A program made the position numbers and the translations under genes. Of a DNA stretch of 64,000 nt, positions 26,512 through 35,188 are shown in pieces. The first letter of the stretch is position 1. Every line of letters begins with the position of its first letter. Source of the stretch: UBA993 sp964389365 (GTDB lineage Bacteria > Bacillota > Dethiobacteria > DTU022); the NCBI GenBank assembly GCA_964389365.1, contig CAYMDO010000005.1, positions 23,074 through 87,073 of the forward strand, in the 5' to 3' direction. A model generated the notes under the pieces. It did not search any database and had not been told where the DNA came from. It saw nothing but the letters and a program-made list of their open reading frames with translations.

Positions 26512-27489
26512 TTATATCCCGTGCTCAGCGGCAACCCTTTCAAGGTCGGCATCAACCATCATCCTGATCAGTTCCTCCAGCGTGGTTTTAGCTTCCCAGC
26601 CCAATATAGCTTTTGCCTTTTCGGGATTGCCGATCAGGATATCCACTTCGGCAGGGCGGTAGAACTGGGGGTCAATCACCAGGTAATCTTCATAGTTGAG
26701 CCCGACATATTCAAAAGCAATCTTGCACATATCCCTGACTGAAGTAGTCCGCCCGGTGGCGATCACAAAATCGTCAGGCTTATCCTGCTGCAGCATCAGC
26801 CACATGGCCTCCACGTAATCCCCGGCGTAACCCCAGTCTCTTTTGGCGTCAATGTTACCGAGGCGCAATTCTTTCTGCCGGCCCATTTTAATCCTGGCCA
26901 CAGCATCGGTAACTTTGCGGGTTACAAACTCGATGCCCCTGAGCGGCGATTCGTGGTTAAACAAAATACCGTTCGAGGTATACATGCCGAAGCTCTCCCG
27001 GTAATTAACCGAAATCCAGTGCCCGTAAAGTTTTGCCACCCCGTAAGGGCTGCGGGGGTGAAACGGGGTGTTTTCACACTGCACCTCTTCTTTAATTAAA
27101 CCGAACATCTCACTTGTCGATGCCTGGTAGAACCGGGTTCTCGCATTGGTTACCCGCAGGGCGTCCAGCATGTTAAGGACCCCGAGTGCAGTTACCTTGG
27201 CTGTCAGCTTCGGCTGCTCCCAGGAAGTACCCACAAAGCTCTGTGCCGCAAGGTTGTAGGCTTCGTCCGGCTCAGATTTCTCCATGGCTTTGATCAGCGA
27301 AGGCTGATCCGTGATATCACCGTAGATCAGCTTGACATCCTTATCAACCTTTAAATATTCAAGCCGCCAAAAATTGGTGCTGCTGCGCCTAGCTACCAAC
27401 CCGTGTACATCGTAACCTTTTTCCAGCAAAAATCTGGCCAGGTAGGCGCCATCCTGCCCGGTAATCCCTGTAATGAGCGCTTTTTTCAT
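26512..27489 (-). CDS. gmd: GDP-mannose 4,6-dehydratase
   Basis: Gmd converts GDP-mannose to GDP-4-keto-6-deoxymannose, the precursor of GDP-fucose, GDP-rhamnose or GDP-perosamine for surface polysaccharides. The 325-residue SDR protein has the Rossmann GITGQDGAYLARFLLEKGY at the start, LVARRSSTNFWRLEYL, NLAAQSFVGTSWEQP, the FYQASTSEMFG catalytic segment, SPYGVAKLYGHWI (YxxxK), and NHESPLRG. Length is slightly short of the E. coli enzyme. No GDP-fucose synthase or reductase follows, so the final sugar is unknown. The ATG has an AAAGGGTG site 7 bases upstream. Confidence 0.92.
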   Translation of the reverse strand: MKKALITGITGQDGAYLARFLLEKGYDVHGLVARRSSTNFWRLEYLKVDKDVKLIYGDITDQPSLIKAMEKSEPDEAYNLAAQSFVGTSWEQPKLTAKVTALGVLNMLDALRVTNARTRFYQASTSEMFGLIKEEVQCENTPFHPRSPYGVAKLYGHWISVNYRESFGMYTSNGILFNHESPLRGIEFVTRKVTDAVARIKMGRQKELRLGNIDAKRDWGYAGDYVEAMWLMLQQDKPDDFVIATGRTTSVRDMCKIAFEYVGLNYEDYLVIDPQFYRPAEVDILIGNPEKAKAILGWEAKTTLEELIRMMVDADLERVAAEHGI

Positions 27490-27634
27490 TTTTACTCACC
27501 CTTTTATGATTACTGGTCGTCCCTTCTTGCTGATCCTGAACACTCGTTTTTATGGAAAACTGGCTTTTTAACCGGGGAAAACACCGCATCCAGAAACCGG
27601 CGGTCATTGAATATTCAATAAAGGTTTTTTATAA

Positions 27635-28939
27635 TTACCCACCTGCCGGTAAGATCAGCGAGACTGCGTGGCGATCCGGTTCCAAAATTTCTGCGGCCAG
27701 GGCTAAAGCTTCCTCCCTTTTTACCTCCTGTAAAACCGACGGCAGTTCAAAGAGATCGGCCCCCCTGAAGCGGTAAGCCAGGAAATTATTGGCGATAAAT
27801 TCGAGGGAATTGAAACGCCTGATATAGCCGCCAAGTATTTTTCGCCGGTGCCTTTCGAACTGCTCCTGATCGATCCCGGCTTTTTTCAGGTTTTCAATTC
27901 CATCCATAACCCTTCCATAAAGCAGATCCGGATCCCTCGTCTCTCCGCCAACCATCACGTAACCGTAATTTGATTCTGAAGAATACTCGGCACCAAAATT
28001 TTCGTCGATCAGGTCATCATGGTATAAATCATTATAAAGCTTTTCGCTGGTTCCGAACAGAATATCCAAAACCAGCTCCATCAGGATCTCGCGGCGCATC
28101 AGTTCCCGCCCGCTTAAATCCTCAACCGCAATATCCTTGTAGCCGATAAAAAACAGCGGTTCGGACACAACCAGCCGCTGCTCCGCCCTCCTCTTAAAAA
28201 CCTCCGGCGGTTCAACGGGAAAGCTGCGTACAATCTCGCCGAGAGGGCTGTATTTTCTGGCAGACAGGTTTTCAGCGGCCAGGCTGTAAACCTGATGCGG
28301 ATCGAGATCGCCAACCACAAAAACCGCCATGTTGCCGGGATGATAGAATGTATTATAGCAAAGATAAAGCAGCTCCGGGGTAATTCGGGCAATGCTTTCC
28401 TCAGTGCCGGCAATATCGTTGCGCACCGGGTGGACAGAGTAGAGTGACTCAAGCAGATTGAAAAAAACCCGCCAGTGGGGATGATCCTCGTACATCTTTA
28501 TCTCCTGGCCGATGATTCCCTGTTCTTTTTGCACTGTCTGCCCGGTAAAATATGGTTCCTGGACGAAATCAAGCAGTACGCCGAAGCTCTCCGCAAACCT
28601 TTCGGTACAGGAAAAGAGATAAGTAGTCTGGGCAAACGATGTGTAAGCATTGGCCGATGCCCCCAGGGCGGCAAAGTGGTCAAAAACATTGCCCCGTTCA
28701 TCTTCAAACAGTTTATGCTCCAGGAAATGTGCCACGCCATCAGGCAGATCAGAATACTCCTGCCCCGGTTCAACCCTGAATTTATTATCTATCGAACCAA
28801 AACGGGTTGAAAAAATAGCGTATTTTTTTTGGTACCCCGGCCTGGGCAGCACGTAAAGGTCCATTCCCGGATCGACCCTGAAATGGTAGAGCTTTTCCAG
28901 TAAAGTTTTATTCTCAATCAATTTGTATGGTTCAGCCAT
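27635..28939 (-). CDS. M16 family zinc peptidase (YmfH-like, active-site intact)
   Basis: The 434-residue protein has the inverted zinc motif HxxEH as HFLEHKLFED (H71, E74, H75) within LPDGVAHFLEHKLF. The usual downstream pieces follow: ANAYTSFAQTTYLFSC, GIIGQEIKMYEDHPHWRVFFNLL and FYHPGNMAVFVVGD. M16 peptidases are often pairs of an active and an inactive subunit. Here the inactive partner lies just upstream, 15 bases away. In Bacillus this YmfF/YmfH pair sits in the ymf region. The substrate is unknown. The ATG has a strong G-rich Shine-Dalgarno. Confidence 0.9.
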   Translation of the reverse strand: MAEPYKLIENKTLLEKLYHFRVDPGMDLYVLPRPGYQKKYAIFSTRFGSIDNKFRVEPGQEYSDLPDGVAHFLEHKLFEDERGNVFDHFAALGASANAYTSFAQTTYLFSCTERFAESFGVLLDFVQEPYFTGQTVQKEQGIIGQEIKMYEDHPHWRVFFNLLESLYSVHPVRNDIAGTEESIARITPELLYLCYNTFYHPGNMAVFVVGDLDPHQVYSLAAENLSARKYSPLGEIVRSFPVEPPEVFKRRAEQRLVVSEPLFFIGYKDIAVEDLSGRELMRREILMELVLDILFGTSEKLYNDLYHDDLIDENFGAEYSSESNYGYVMVGGETRDPDLLYGRVMDGIENLKKAGIDQEQFERHRRKILGGYIRRFNSLEFIANNFLAYRFRGADLFELPSVLQEVKREEALALAAEILEPDRHAVSLILPAGG

Positions 28940-28954
28940 TGGATTGCCCCCCCT

Positions 28955-30229
28955 TTAAGCCGGGCGCAGCAGGAAAACTGTGTCAGGCCTGACTCTCTCC
29001 GCCACTGCTATTATCTCCGGAAGGCCCACCGCTTCTATTCCTTCAATCAGCTGCTCAAAACTGTAGTTATAGCCGCTGGTTTTGCCATCCAGATGAAAAT
29101 TAATCAGCTGGCTGGGGCTGTCCTGGCTCGACAAAAGCTGGTTGACCAGCCCTCGCCTGGTGTTCTCCAGCTCCGCAGCACTTATCCTGCCTGCGGCCAT
29201 GTCATTTAACTGCTTCCCGATCATAGCCCGGACCTGATCCTGATCGTTATAGTTAATCCCGGCAGAAATCAGCATCAACCCTTTGTGCCGTTCAAGGCGG
29301 CTGTGAATGTAGTAAGCCAGCCCGGCCTCTTCACGCACTTTCATAAAAAGCTTGGAATGGGGAAAGCCGCCCAGGATACCGTTGTACACCAGGAGCGCAC
29401 AGTACAGATCGTCCCTGAAACCGGTTGCGGTCCGGTAGCCGAGCACCAACTTGGCCTGGTTGACAGCCATCTGTTCCTCAAGAGAGAGCAGCTTAATGCG
29501 GGCATCCTTAAGCTCAGTCCAAGGCAGCACCGTTTCATTATCTTCCCTCGGGAAGCTGAAAGAACCCGACACAGCATCCTGCACCGCCTGTGCATCCAGG
29601 TCGCCGGCCACATAGATGTCAATCGGGTTGCAGGCCAGGATTTGCCTGTAATAATCATAAAGCCCTGCCGGGCTAATCCGGTCATAATCTTCGGCCTTAC
29701 CAAGGCGGAAAACGCCAAAGCGTTCACCCGAGCACATTTCGGAGAGACAGCGTTCAACCGCGTAAGCTGACTTATCGTTAAGAAGCGATTTAATATTCTT
29801 AACCAGCTGGTTTTTCTCCTGCCGGACATATTTCTCGCTGAAAACCCCGTTCTCAAGCAGCGGATCAGTAATAACTGCGCTGAGGATTCCCAACCCTTCA
29901 CCGAGCAGGTTGCCGTTACCGCCGAGATAGCGATCGTGAGCAGTTTCTAATGTGAAAGCCAGCGTATGCCTCTCCCCGTTCTTGATAATATCGGTCGAGA
30001 GATCCGCTCCGTAAAGGTTTTCCAGCTTACGCTGCAGGGTCAGGTACTCTGGATAAAGGCGGCAGCCTTTTTCAAGCACCGAAAGCAGCAGGGCGTTTGC
30101 CGAGGCAACTTCGCTGTTTAATTCCTGATGAATAAAAAACCCAACCGATATGGTTTTGAATTTTCGGGTCGGTAAAAAGTGAAGCTTGATACCGTTCGGT
30201 AATGTATGCTGCAGAAAACATGTTTCCAA
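28955..30229 (-). CDS. M16 family peptidase-like protein lacking the zinc motif (YmfF-like)
   Basis: The 424-residue product has the M16 fold pattern (QHTLPNGIKLHFLPTRKFKTISVGFF..., IDIYVAGDLD, FPHSKLFMKVREEAGLAYYIHSRLERHKG), but the position of HxxEH reads ALLLSVLEKG, so it cannot bind zinc. Such subunits complete the chamber of a heterodimeric M16 peptidase, here with the HFLEH-bearing downstream gene. The start is the TTG at 30229 with GGAGG 7 bases upstream. An ATG at 30271 has no ribosome site. It is the first gene of the pair and diverges from the tRNA-Arg region. Confidence 0.88.
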   Translation of the reverse strand: METCFLQHTLPNGIKLHFLPTRKFKTISVGFFIHQELNSEVASANALLLSVLEKGCRLYPEYLTLQRKLENLYGADLSTDIIKNGERHTLAFTLETAHDRYLGGNGNLLGEGLGILSAVITDPLLENGVFSEKYVRQEKNQLVKNIKSLLNDKSAYAVERCLSEMCSGERFGVFRLGKAEDYDRISPAGLYDYYRQILACNPIDIYVAGDLDAQAVQDAVSGSFSFPREDNETVLPWTELKDARIKLLSLEEQMAVNQAKLVLGYRTATGFRDDLYCALLVYNGILGGFPHSKLFMKVREEAGLAYYIHSRLERHKGLMLISAGINYNDQDQVRAMIGKQLNDMAAGRISAAELENTRRGLVNQLLSSQDSPSQLINFHLDGKTSGYNYSFEQLIEGIEAVGLPEIIAVAERVRPDTVFLLRPA

Positions 30230-30408
30230 AGCCCGCCCCTCCATTAAGTCCGCTTCGCTCGATAGCTCCATACAAGTATCTATTATACATGATTTACCCC
30301 CGGCTTGATTAGGCGATTGTTCTGTAACCTGCTATTTTTTACTTAACTGCAGCCTGTTTGACTTGATTCGTGCCTGATGGTATTATGTCAGTGGATCACC
30401 ACTGTCAG

Positions 30409-30483
30409 GCGCCCGTGGTGAAAGGGATATCACGCAGGCCTCCGGAGCCTGAAGTCGGGGTTCGAATCCCTGCGGGCGCACCA
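30409..30483 (+). tRNA. tRNA-Arg (CCG anticodon)
   Basis: A 75-base cloverleaf can be drawn. The acceptor arms are GCGCCCG and CGGGCGC, the D-arm stem is GTGA/TCAC, and the anticodon stem CAGGC/GCCTG encloses CTCCGGA, giving anticodon CCG (reads CGG). The T-loop is TTCGAAT, the discriminator base is A and CCA is encoded. A rho-independent terminator follows 10 bases later. Confidence 0.95.
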
Positions 30484-30492
30484 TGGTTAGGG

Positions 30493-30519
30493 GCAACCTG
30501 TTTCAAGGTTGCTTTTCTT
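30493..30519 (+). terminator. rho-independent terminator after tRNA-Arg
   Basis: GCAACCT and AGGTTGC form a perfect 7-base-pair stem with a 6-base loop, directly followed by TTTTCTT. It separates the tRNA from the ASKHA-protein gene 31 bases further on. Confidence 0.85.
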
Positions 30520-30550
30520 ATACCGATAATGTTGGGAGGAGCCCTAAACT

Positions 30551-32398
30551 ATGCCGACCGTTAAATTCATGCCGTTTAATAAGGCAAAAGATCTAGGTGC
30601 CGGGACCAGCCTGTTGGCGGCGGCGGACGAGAGCGGTATTTACTTAGAAGGGGACTGTGCCGGCAAAGGAACATGCGGCAAATGCCGGGTACGGATCACC
30701 AAGGGCGAGGCGGGGGCTCCCACTGAAGCCGAAAAAAAACATCTATCCCGGACAGAACTCGATGACGGCTGGGCTTTAGCCTGCCAGCGCCCGGTGGGCG
30801 ACAACTTAACCGTTGAAATTCCGAGTCTCACAGATGCCCACGGCCGCAAAACATCTTTAACGGGCGGGGTGTCACAGCTTGAGGCCGAACCGGCGATTCA
30901 AAAAGTTGCATTAACCCTGGCGCGCCCCTCGGTCCGGGACCAGAAAGCAGACCTTGAACGCCTGCTGGACGCCGCAAACCAGGAACAGCTGCTGGTATCC
31001 CCCGGTATTCTGGCCGCTTTGCCGGCTTTGCTGCGCAGCAACCGCTATGAAGTTACCGTTACCCATGACGGCCGCCGGGTAATTTCGCTGGAGCCCGGCA
31101 ATACCAGAGACCAGCTTTTTGGGATCGCTTTTGACATCGGTACGACAACAATCGTTGGCTCGCTGATCAACTTGAGCAATGCCGCCGTGTTGGCAGTAGC
31201 AGCTGTTACCAACCCGCAAAATGTTTACGGCGCCGATGTGATATCGCGCATCACCCATGCCACCCGGACAGAGGAAGGCCTCGTGCAGCTGCAGAAGAAA
31301 GTTATTGATGCAGCAAACCGGATTATCGGGCAACTGCTTGAACAAACCGGCACTGCCCGCGAACGGGTTTACGAAATTACCGCCGTGGGCAATACAACAA
31401 TGAGCCATCTTTTCATGGGCATTGATCCAACCTACCTGGCGCCGGCACCCTTTATACCGGCCTACAGCAGGGCGCTGGAGGTTGAAGCCTGCCAGCTGGG
31501 GCTGAACATAAATCCCCATGGCAGGGTTGTTTTCTTGCCAAGCATTGCAGGCTATGTCGGTTCCGATACGGTAGGTGTAATCCTCGCTACCAACATGGAC
31601 CGGCGCACAGACAACTGCGCCGCTATCGACATCGGCACCAACGGAGAGCTTGTTTTGGCTGCCGGGGGCCGTTTAATGGCCTGTTCAACGGCAGCGGGAC
31701 CTGCCTTTGAAGGGGCAGAAATTAAACACGGTATGCGGGCTGCGGCCGGTGCCATCGAAACGGTAAATTACACGGAAGGCAGCCTGGAAATAAAAACAAT
31801 TGACACGGCGCAGGCATGCGGCATTTGCGGTTCCGGGTTGATCGATGCCGTAGCAGCGCTGCTGAAAGCCGGGTTGATCGAACCGAACGGACGCTTTGTC
31901 AACCCGCAGGAAAACCCGGAACGCATCCCCGGACAGCTCCTGGGCAGAATGAGGCCCGGTCCTGCAGGTTATGAATTTATTTTGACCCCGGCTGCAGAAT
32001 CAGCAACCGGTGGGGATATTGTGCTGACCCAGGGCGACCTGCGTGAACTGCAGCTGGCCAAAGGTGCCATTTACGCCGGGTTGATGATCCTCCTGAAAGA
32101 AGCCAACCTGAAATTCAGTGATCTGGACCAGGTGCTGCTGGCCGGGGCTTTTGGCAACTACATTCGTAAAGAAAGCGCCCTGGCAATCGGCCTTCTGCCG
32201 GCCATTTTACCTGAAAAAATTATTGCAGTCGGCAACGCCGCCGGTGATGGTTCGCGCATGGCTCTTGTTTCACAGTCAATACGCAGGCGGGCATACGGGC
32301 TTCCGGCAAAAGTAGAGCACTTTGAGCTCTCCACCCGCCCTGATTTTCAGGATATTTTCATCGATGCCCTCTCTTTTCAGGTCGGTGAAAAAATATAG
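30551..32398 (+). CDS. [2Fe-2S] ferredoxin / ASKHA ATPase-domain protein (RACo-like corrinoid activator family)
   Basis: The 615-residue protein starts with a plant-type [2Fe-2S] domain: C36-x5-C42-x2-C45 in DCAGKGTCGKC and C78 in LACQRP. An intermediate domain follows, then from about residue 190 an actin-like ATPase (FGIAFDIGTTTIVGSLI, AIDIGTNGEL, CSTAAGPAFEGAEI, ACGICGSGLIDAVAALL, VLLAGAFGNYI). This is the DUF4445 architecture of RACo, which re-reduces inactive Co(II) corrinoid proteins with ATP in the Wood-Ljungdahl and methyltransferase systems. No corrinoid protein or methyltransferase gene is nearby, so the partner is unknown. The ATG has GGGAGGAG upstream. Confidence 0.85.
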   Translation: MPTVKFMPFNKAKDLGAGTSLLAAADESGIYLEGDCAGKGTCGKCRVRITKGEAGAPTEAEKKHLSRTELDDGWALACQRPVGDNLTVEIPSLTDAHGRKTSLTGGVSQLEAEPAIQKVALTLARPSVRDQKADLERLLDAANQEQLLVSPGILAALPALLRSNRYEVTVTHDGRRVISLEPGNTRDQLFGIAFDIGTTTIVGSLINLSNAAVLAVAAVTNPQNVYGADVISRITHATRTEEGLVQLQKKVIDAANRIIGQLLEQTGTARERVYEITAVGNTTMSHLFMGIDPTYLAPAPFIPAYSRALEVEACQLGLNINPHGRVVFLPSIAGYVGSDTVGVILATNMDRRTDNCAAIDIGTNGELVLAAGGRLMACSTAAGPAFEGAEIKHGMRAAAGAIETVNYTEGSLEIKTIDTAQACGICGSGLIDAVAALLKAGLIEPNGRFVNPQENPERIPGQLLGRMRPGPAGYEFILTPAAESATGGDIVLTQGDLRELQLAKGAIYAGLMILLKEANLKFSDLDQVLLAGAFGNYIRKESALAIGLLPAILPEKIIAVGNAAGDGSRMALVSQSIRRRAYGLPAKVEHFELSTRPDFQDIFIDALSFQVGEKI

Positions 32399-32488
32399 TT
32401 TCAGAGCTCTTTTTCATGTAATGCAGGAAACTTCAGGTTATTGTAGAATATTGCATAATCCGATAAATCCCACTGCAGGAGGTTGCCA

Positions 32489-32953
32489 ATGCAAACAGCC
32501 AAAGAGATTATGACCAGGCCGGCCCTAAGTGTTCGTGAGACCGGTACTGTAAAAGAGGTGCTCGAACTGCTTGCTGAAAAAAAGATCAGCGGTGTACCCG
32601 TGGTCGGTGAAGACGAAAAAATAATCGGCATAATTTCCGATACTGATATTATTCGTTACGCTCATCAAATCAGTGTGGTGCCTTTATCGAACCTCTCCGG
32701 CTGGATCTCCCCCTACGCCGATATTTCAGACCTGGCCAGAGTACGCACAGGCTTTGATCTTCTGCACCGGACCAATGTTAAACAGATTATGACCAAAAAA
32801 GTCTTTTCCATACGCGGGGATGCACCGGCAAGTGAAGTGGCCGAACTGATGAACCGCCGTAAAATTAACCGAGTCCCCGTAGTTGACACCGAAGGCAGGC
32901 TGGTTGGGATTATCACTCGCTCCGATGTGGTCCAATGCATGGCCAACCTTTAG
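32489..32953 (+). CDS. tandem CBS-domain protein
   Basis: The 154-residue protein is two CBS motifs and nothing else: AKEIMTRPALSVRETGTVKEVLELLAEKKISGVPVV...IIGIISDTDI and VKQIMTKKVFSIRGDAPASEVAELMNRRKINRVPVVD...LVGIITRSDVV. CBS pairs bind adenine nucleotides and act as energy or redox sensors. No partner domain is present, so the target is unknown. The ATG at 32489 lies 6 bases after GGAGG. It ends about 98 bases before murT, with a hairpin between. Confidence 0.88.
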   Translation: MQTAKEIMTRPALSVRETGTVKEVLELLAEKKISGVPVVGEDEKIIGIISDTDIIRYAHQISVVPLSNLSGWISPYADISDLARVRTGFDLLHRTNVKQIMTKKVFSIRGDAPASEVAELMNRRKINRVPVVDTEGRLVGIITRSDVVQCMANL

Positions 32954-33000
32954 AAACGGAAGCTTAACTTTGAAAACAGCGCGCAAAGAAAGTGTGAAGG

Positions 33001-33023
33001 CAGGCGGTTTAACAAACCGCCTG
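33001..33023 (+). terminator. 10-bp hairpin between the CBS gene and murT
   Basis: CAGGCGGTTT and AAACCGCCTG are perfectly complementary around a 3-base centre, starting 47 bases past the CBS stop and ending 27 bases before the murT ATG. Only TTTC follows, so it may be a partial terminator or an mRNA-processing hairpin rather than a strong stop. Its position argues that murT begins at 33051 and not further upstream. Confidence 0.5.
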
Positions 33024-33050
33024 TTTCAGGTTAAAAAGGCTGCTGCCGTT

Positions 33051-34421
33051 ATGATCGGCAAGGCGCTGATCGCTGTAACACGCCTGTTGGGCCGCGGCGG
33101 CACCACCCTGCCCGGAAGGCTGGCGCTCAGGATAAAACCGGATCTCACTGAACTGCTTGCCGGCCAACTGCTGAAGGGAGCCCTTGTTGTAACCGGCACA
33201 AATGGTAAAACCACCACATCCGCACTGATTAAGAACATCCTCCGGGATGCCGGTTATACATGTATCCATAACCAATCCGGCTCCAATATGTCCTGGGGCG
33301 TTGCTTCAGCACTTGTTAATGCGGCCTCGCCCGGCGGAACTGTAAAGGCAGACTGGGCGCTGATGGAAGCCGACGAAGGGGCTTTTCCCAAAATTGTTCA
33401 GGCTGTCCGCCCTCTCGGCATAATAACTACCAATATTTTTCGCGACCAGCTGGACCGCTACGGAGAAATCGACCGCATTCAGGACGTTATCGGCCGCGGC
33501 CTGCAGGCGCAACCTGCCGGAGGATTTCAGGCCGTAAATGCCGATGATCCATCGCTGGTAAGCCTGGGCAGCCCGGAGGGTATAAAGCGGCTGACCTACG
33601 GGCTGGAAATCGAACTGATCGAAGGCAACTTTCAAAATACCGGTCGCGACCTTAAAACCTGCCCGCTGTGTAAAAAAGAGCTGACTTACGGGCTTGTACA
33701 CTTTGCCCACCTCGGCCACTACCGCTGCTCGGCCTGCAATTTCAGGCGTCCCCGGCCCGATGTGAAGCTAACCGGCCTGACCGCTAACTCCGACGGGACG
33801 AGCCAACTGACCATCGATACACCCAACCGGCAGATAAACATCAACAGCCCGCTGTTGGGTTCATACAACTACTACAACCTGCTGGCAGCCTTAACTTGTG
33901 CTATAGCCCTCGATATACCGGAAGAAACAGCTGTCAGGACGCTCGAAACCGCCAACCCGTCATTCGGAAGGATGGAGAGCTTTTCGGTAAACGGTACAAA
34001 GCTGCTTATCGCCCTGATTAAAAATCCGGTAGGCGCCAACGAGGTGCTGCGCACCATCTTAAACAGGGCTGAAAAAGCGACCCTGCTTGTAGCGATTAAT
34101 GATAAAATAGCCGACGGTACCGATGTCTCATGGTTGTGGGATGTTGACTTTGAACAACTGGCCGCCAGGCCCGAACTGCTGGCAGCCGCCTGCGCTTCCG
34201 GGCTGCGGGCCCGGGATATGGCCGTCAGGCTTAAATACGCTGGCCTGGACCGGCAGCATATTTTTATTGAAGAAAACAGCGCGAAGGCTCTAAGGCTCGC
34301 CCTGCAGGCCACTCCGCCCGGGGGAAACCTCTATATTTTGCCGACCTACACGGCTATGCTTGAAATTCGCCGCCTTTTAAACCGGATGGGTTATGGCCGG
34401 CCGTACTGGGGAGATCGCTGA
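33051..34421 (+). CDS. murT: lipid II isoglutaminyl synthase subunit MurT
   Basis: MurT is the Mur-ligase-like subunit that activates D-Glu of lipid II with ATP for amidation to D-isoglutamine, using ammonia from GatD. The 456-residue protein has the P-loop VVTGTNGKTTT at about 46-56, the central Mur-ligase segment, the Cys4 zinc ribbon typical of MurT (CPLCKKE and CSACNF), and the DUF1727 C-terminal domain with NPVGANEVL. The ATG at 33051 is chosen for length and because it is past the intergenic hairpin, though its ribosome site is weak. A TTG at 32970 preceded by GGAAG is the alternative. Its stop overlaps gatD (TGATG). Confidence 0.93.
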   Translation: MIGKALIAVTRLLGRGGTTLPGRLALRIKPDLTELLAGQLLKGALVVTGTNGKTTTSALIKNILRDAGYTCIHNQSGSNMSWGVASALVNAASPGGTVKADWALMEADEGAFPKIVQAVRPLGIITTNIFRDQLDRYGEIDRIQDVIGRGLQAQPAGGFQAVNADDPSLVSLGSPEGIKRLTYGLEIELIEGNFQNTGRDLKTCPLCKKELTYGLVHFAHLGHYRCSACNFRRPRPDVKLTGLTANSDGTSQLTIDTPNRQININSPLLGSYNYYNLLAALTCAIALDIPEETAVRTLETANPSFGRMESFSVNGTKLLIALIKNPVGANEVLRTILNRAEKATLLVAINDKIADGTDVSWLWDVDFEQLAARPELLAAACASGLRARDMAVRLKYAGLDRQHIFIEENSAKALRLALQATPPGGNLYILPTYTAMLEIRRLLNRMGYGRPYWGDR

Positions 34422-35185
34422 TGACCAGGCATATCAATATCTACCATTTATATCCTGCCCAGCTTAACCTTTACGGCGATCGGGGCAACCTGCTGGCCCT
34501 CGCCAACCGGGCCCGGTGGCGCGGGATCGGGCTGCAGATAATCCCGGTTGAGCCGGGCGATCAGATCAATTTTGAACGTTGCGATCTGCTTTTTATGGGC
34601 GGAGGCCAGGACAGCGACCAGCTGTTCGTAGCCGCGGATTTAATAAAGCGCCGTGTTGAAATGCGCCTGGCAGTAGAAGCAGGGATGCCGGTTTTCGCAG
34701 TCTGCGGATCTTACCAGCTGCTCGGCAGCTACTATACCGCGGCATCGGGCGAAAAGATCGGCGGCTTGGAAATACTTGATCTTTTTACCGAGGCCGGTGA
34801 CAAAAGGTTAATCGGCAACGCAGTAATTAGCTGCCCGCTCTGGCAGCCGTCCAAGACCCTGGTTGGTTTTGAGAACCACGCCGGTAAAACCCATTTAGGG
34901 CCGCAGCTGCAGCCGCTCGGCAAAGTATTAACTGGTTTCGGCAACAACGGCCGGGATAAAAAAGAAGGCGCCGTTTACAAAAATGTAATCGGCACCTATC
35001 TGCACGGTTCGCTGCTTCCGAAAAACCCCTGGCTGACAGATTACCTGCTGGCCAAAGCTCTGGATTACCGCGGGCAGGACAGCTCCTTAAGCAGCCTGGA
35101 CGACTCCACAGAAACCGGAGCTCACCGGGCTGCTATCAGCCTGGCTCGCTCCCGGCTTCACCGCCTGCGCTCAACCAGGGCATAA
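34421..35185 (+). CDS. gatD: lipid II isoglutaminyl synthase glutaminase subunit GatD
   Basis: GatD is a class I glutamine amidotransferase-like (CobB/CobQ type) subunit that releases ammonia from glutamine for MurT. The 254-residue protein begins INIYHLYPAQLNLYGDRGN and has MGGGQDSDQL, the nucleophile cysteine in VFAVCGSYQLLG (about C94), FENHAGKT and the catalytic histidine in GTYLHGSLLPKN (about H190). The ATG overlaps the murT stop, so the complex is made in step. Its presence indicates a Gram-positive-type amidated peptidoglycan. It converges with the prsA-like gene, 3 bases between stops. Confidence 0.93.
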   Translation: MTRHINIYHLYPAQLNLYGDRGNLLALANRARWRGIGLQIIPVEPGDQINFERCDLLFMGGGQDSDQLFVAADLIKRRVEMRLAVEAGMPVFAVCGSYQLLGSYYTAASGEKIGGLEILDLFTEAGDKRLIGNAVISCPLWQPSKTLVGFENHAGKTHLGPQLQPLGKVLTGFGNNGRDKKEGAVYKNVIGTYLHGSLLPKNPWLTDYLLAKALDYRGQDSSLSSLDDSTETGAHRAAISLARSRLHRLRSTRA

Positions 35186-35188
35186 ATA

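Noticed and set aside
30911..31519. Minus-strand frame of 202 codons opposite the ASKHA gene
   Set aside because: It is a shadow of the ASKHA coding sequence and has no family features.
32883..33050. Extended MurT start overlapping the CBS gene
   Set aside because: The extra residues come from the CBS gene in another frame and from the intergenic hairpin. The conserved protein starts at about 33051.
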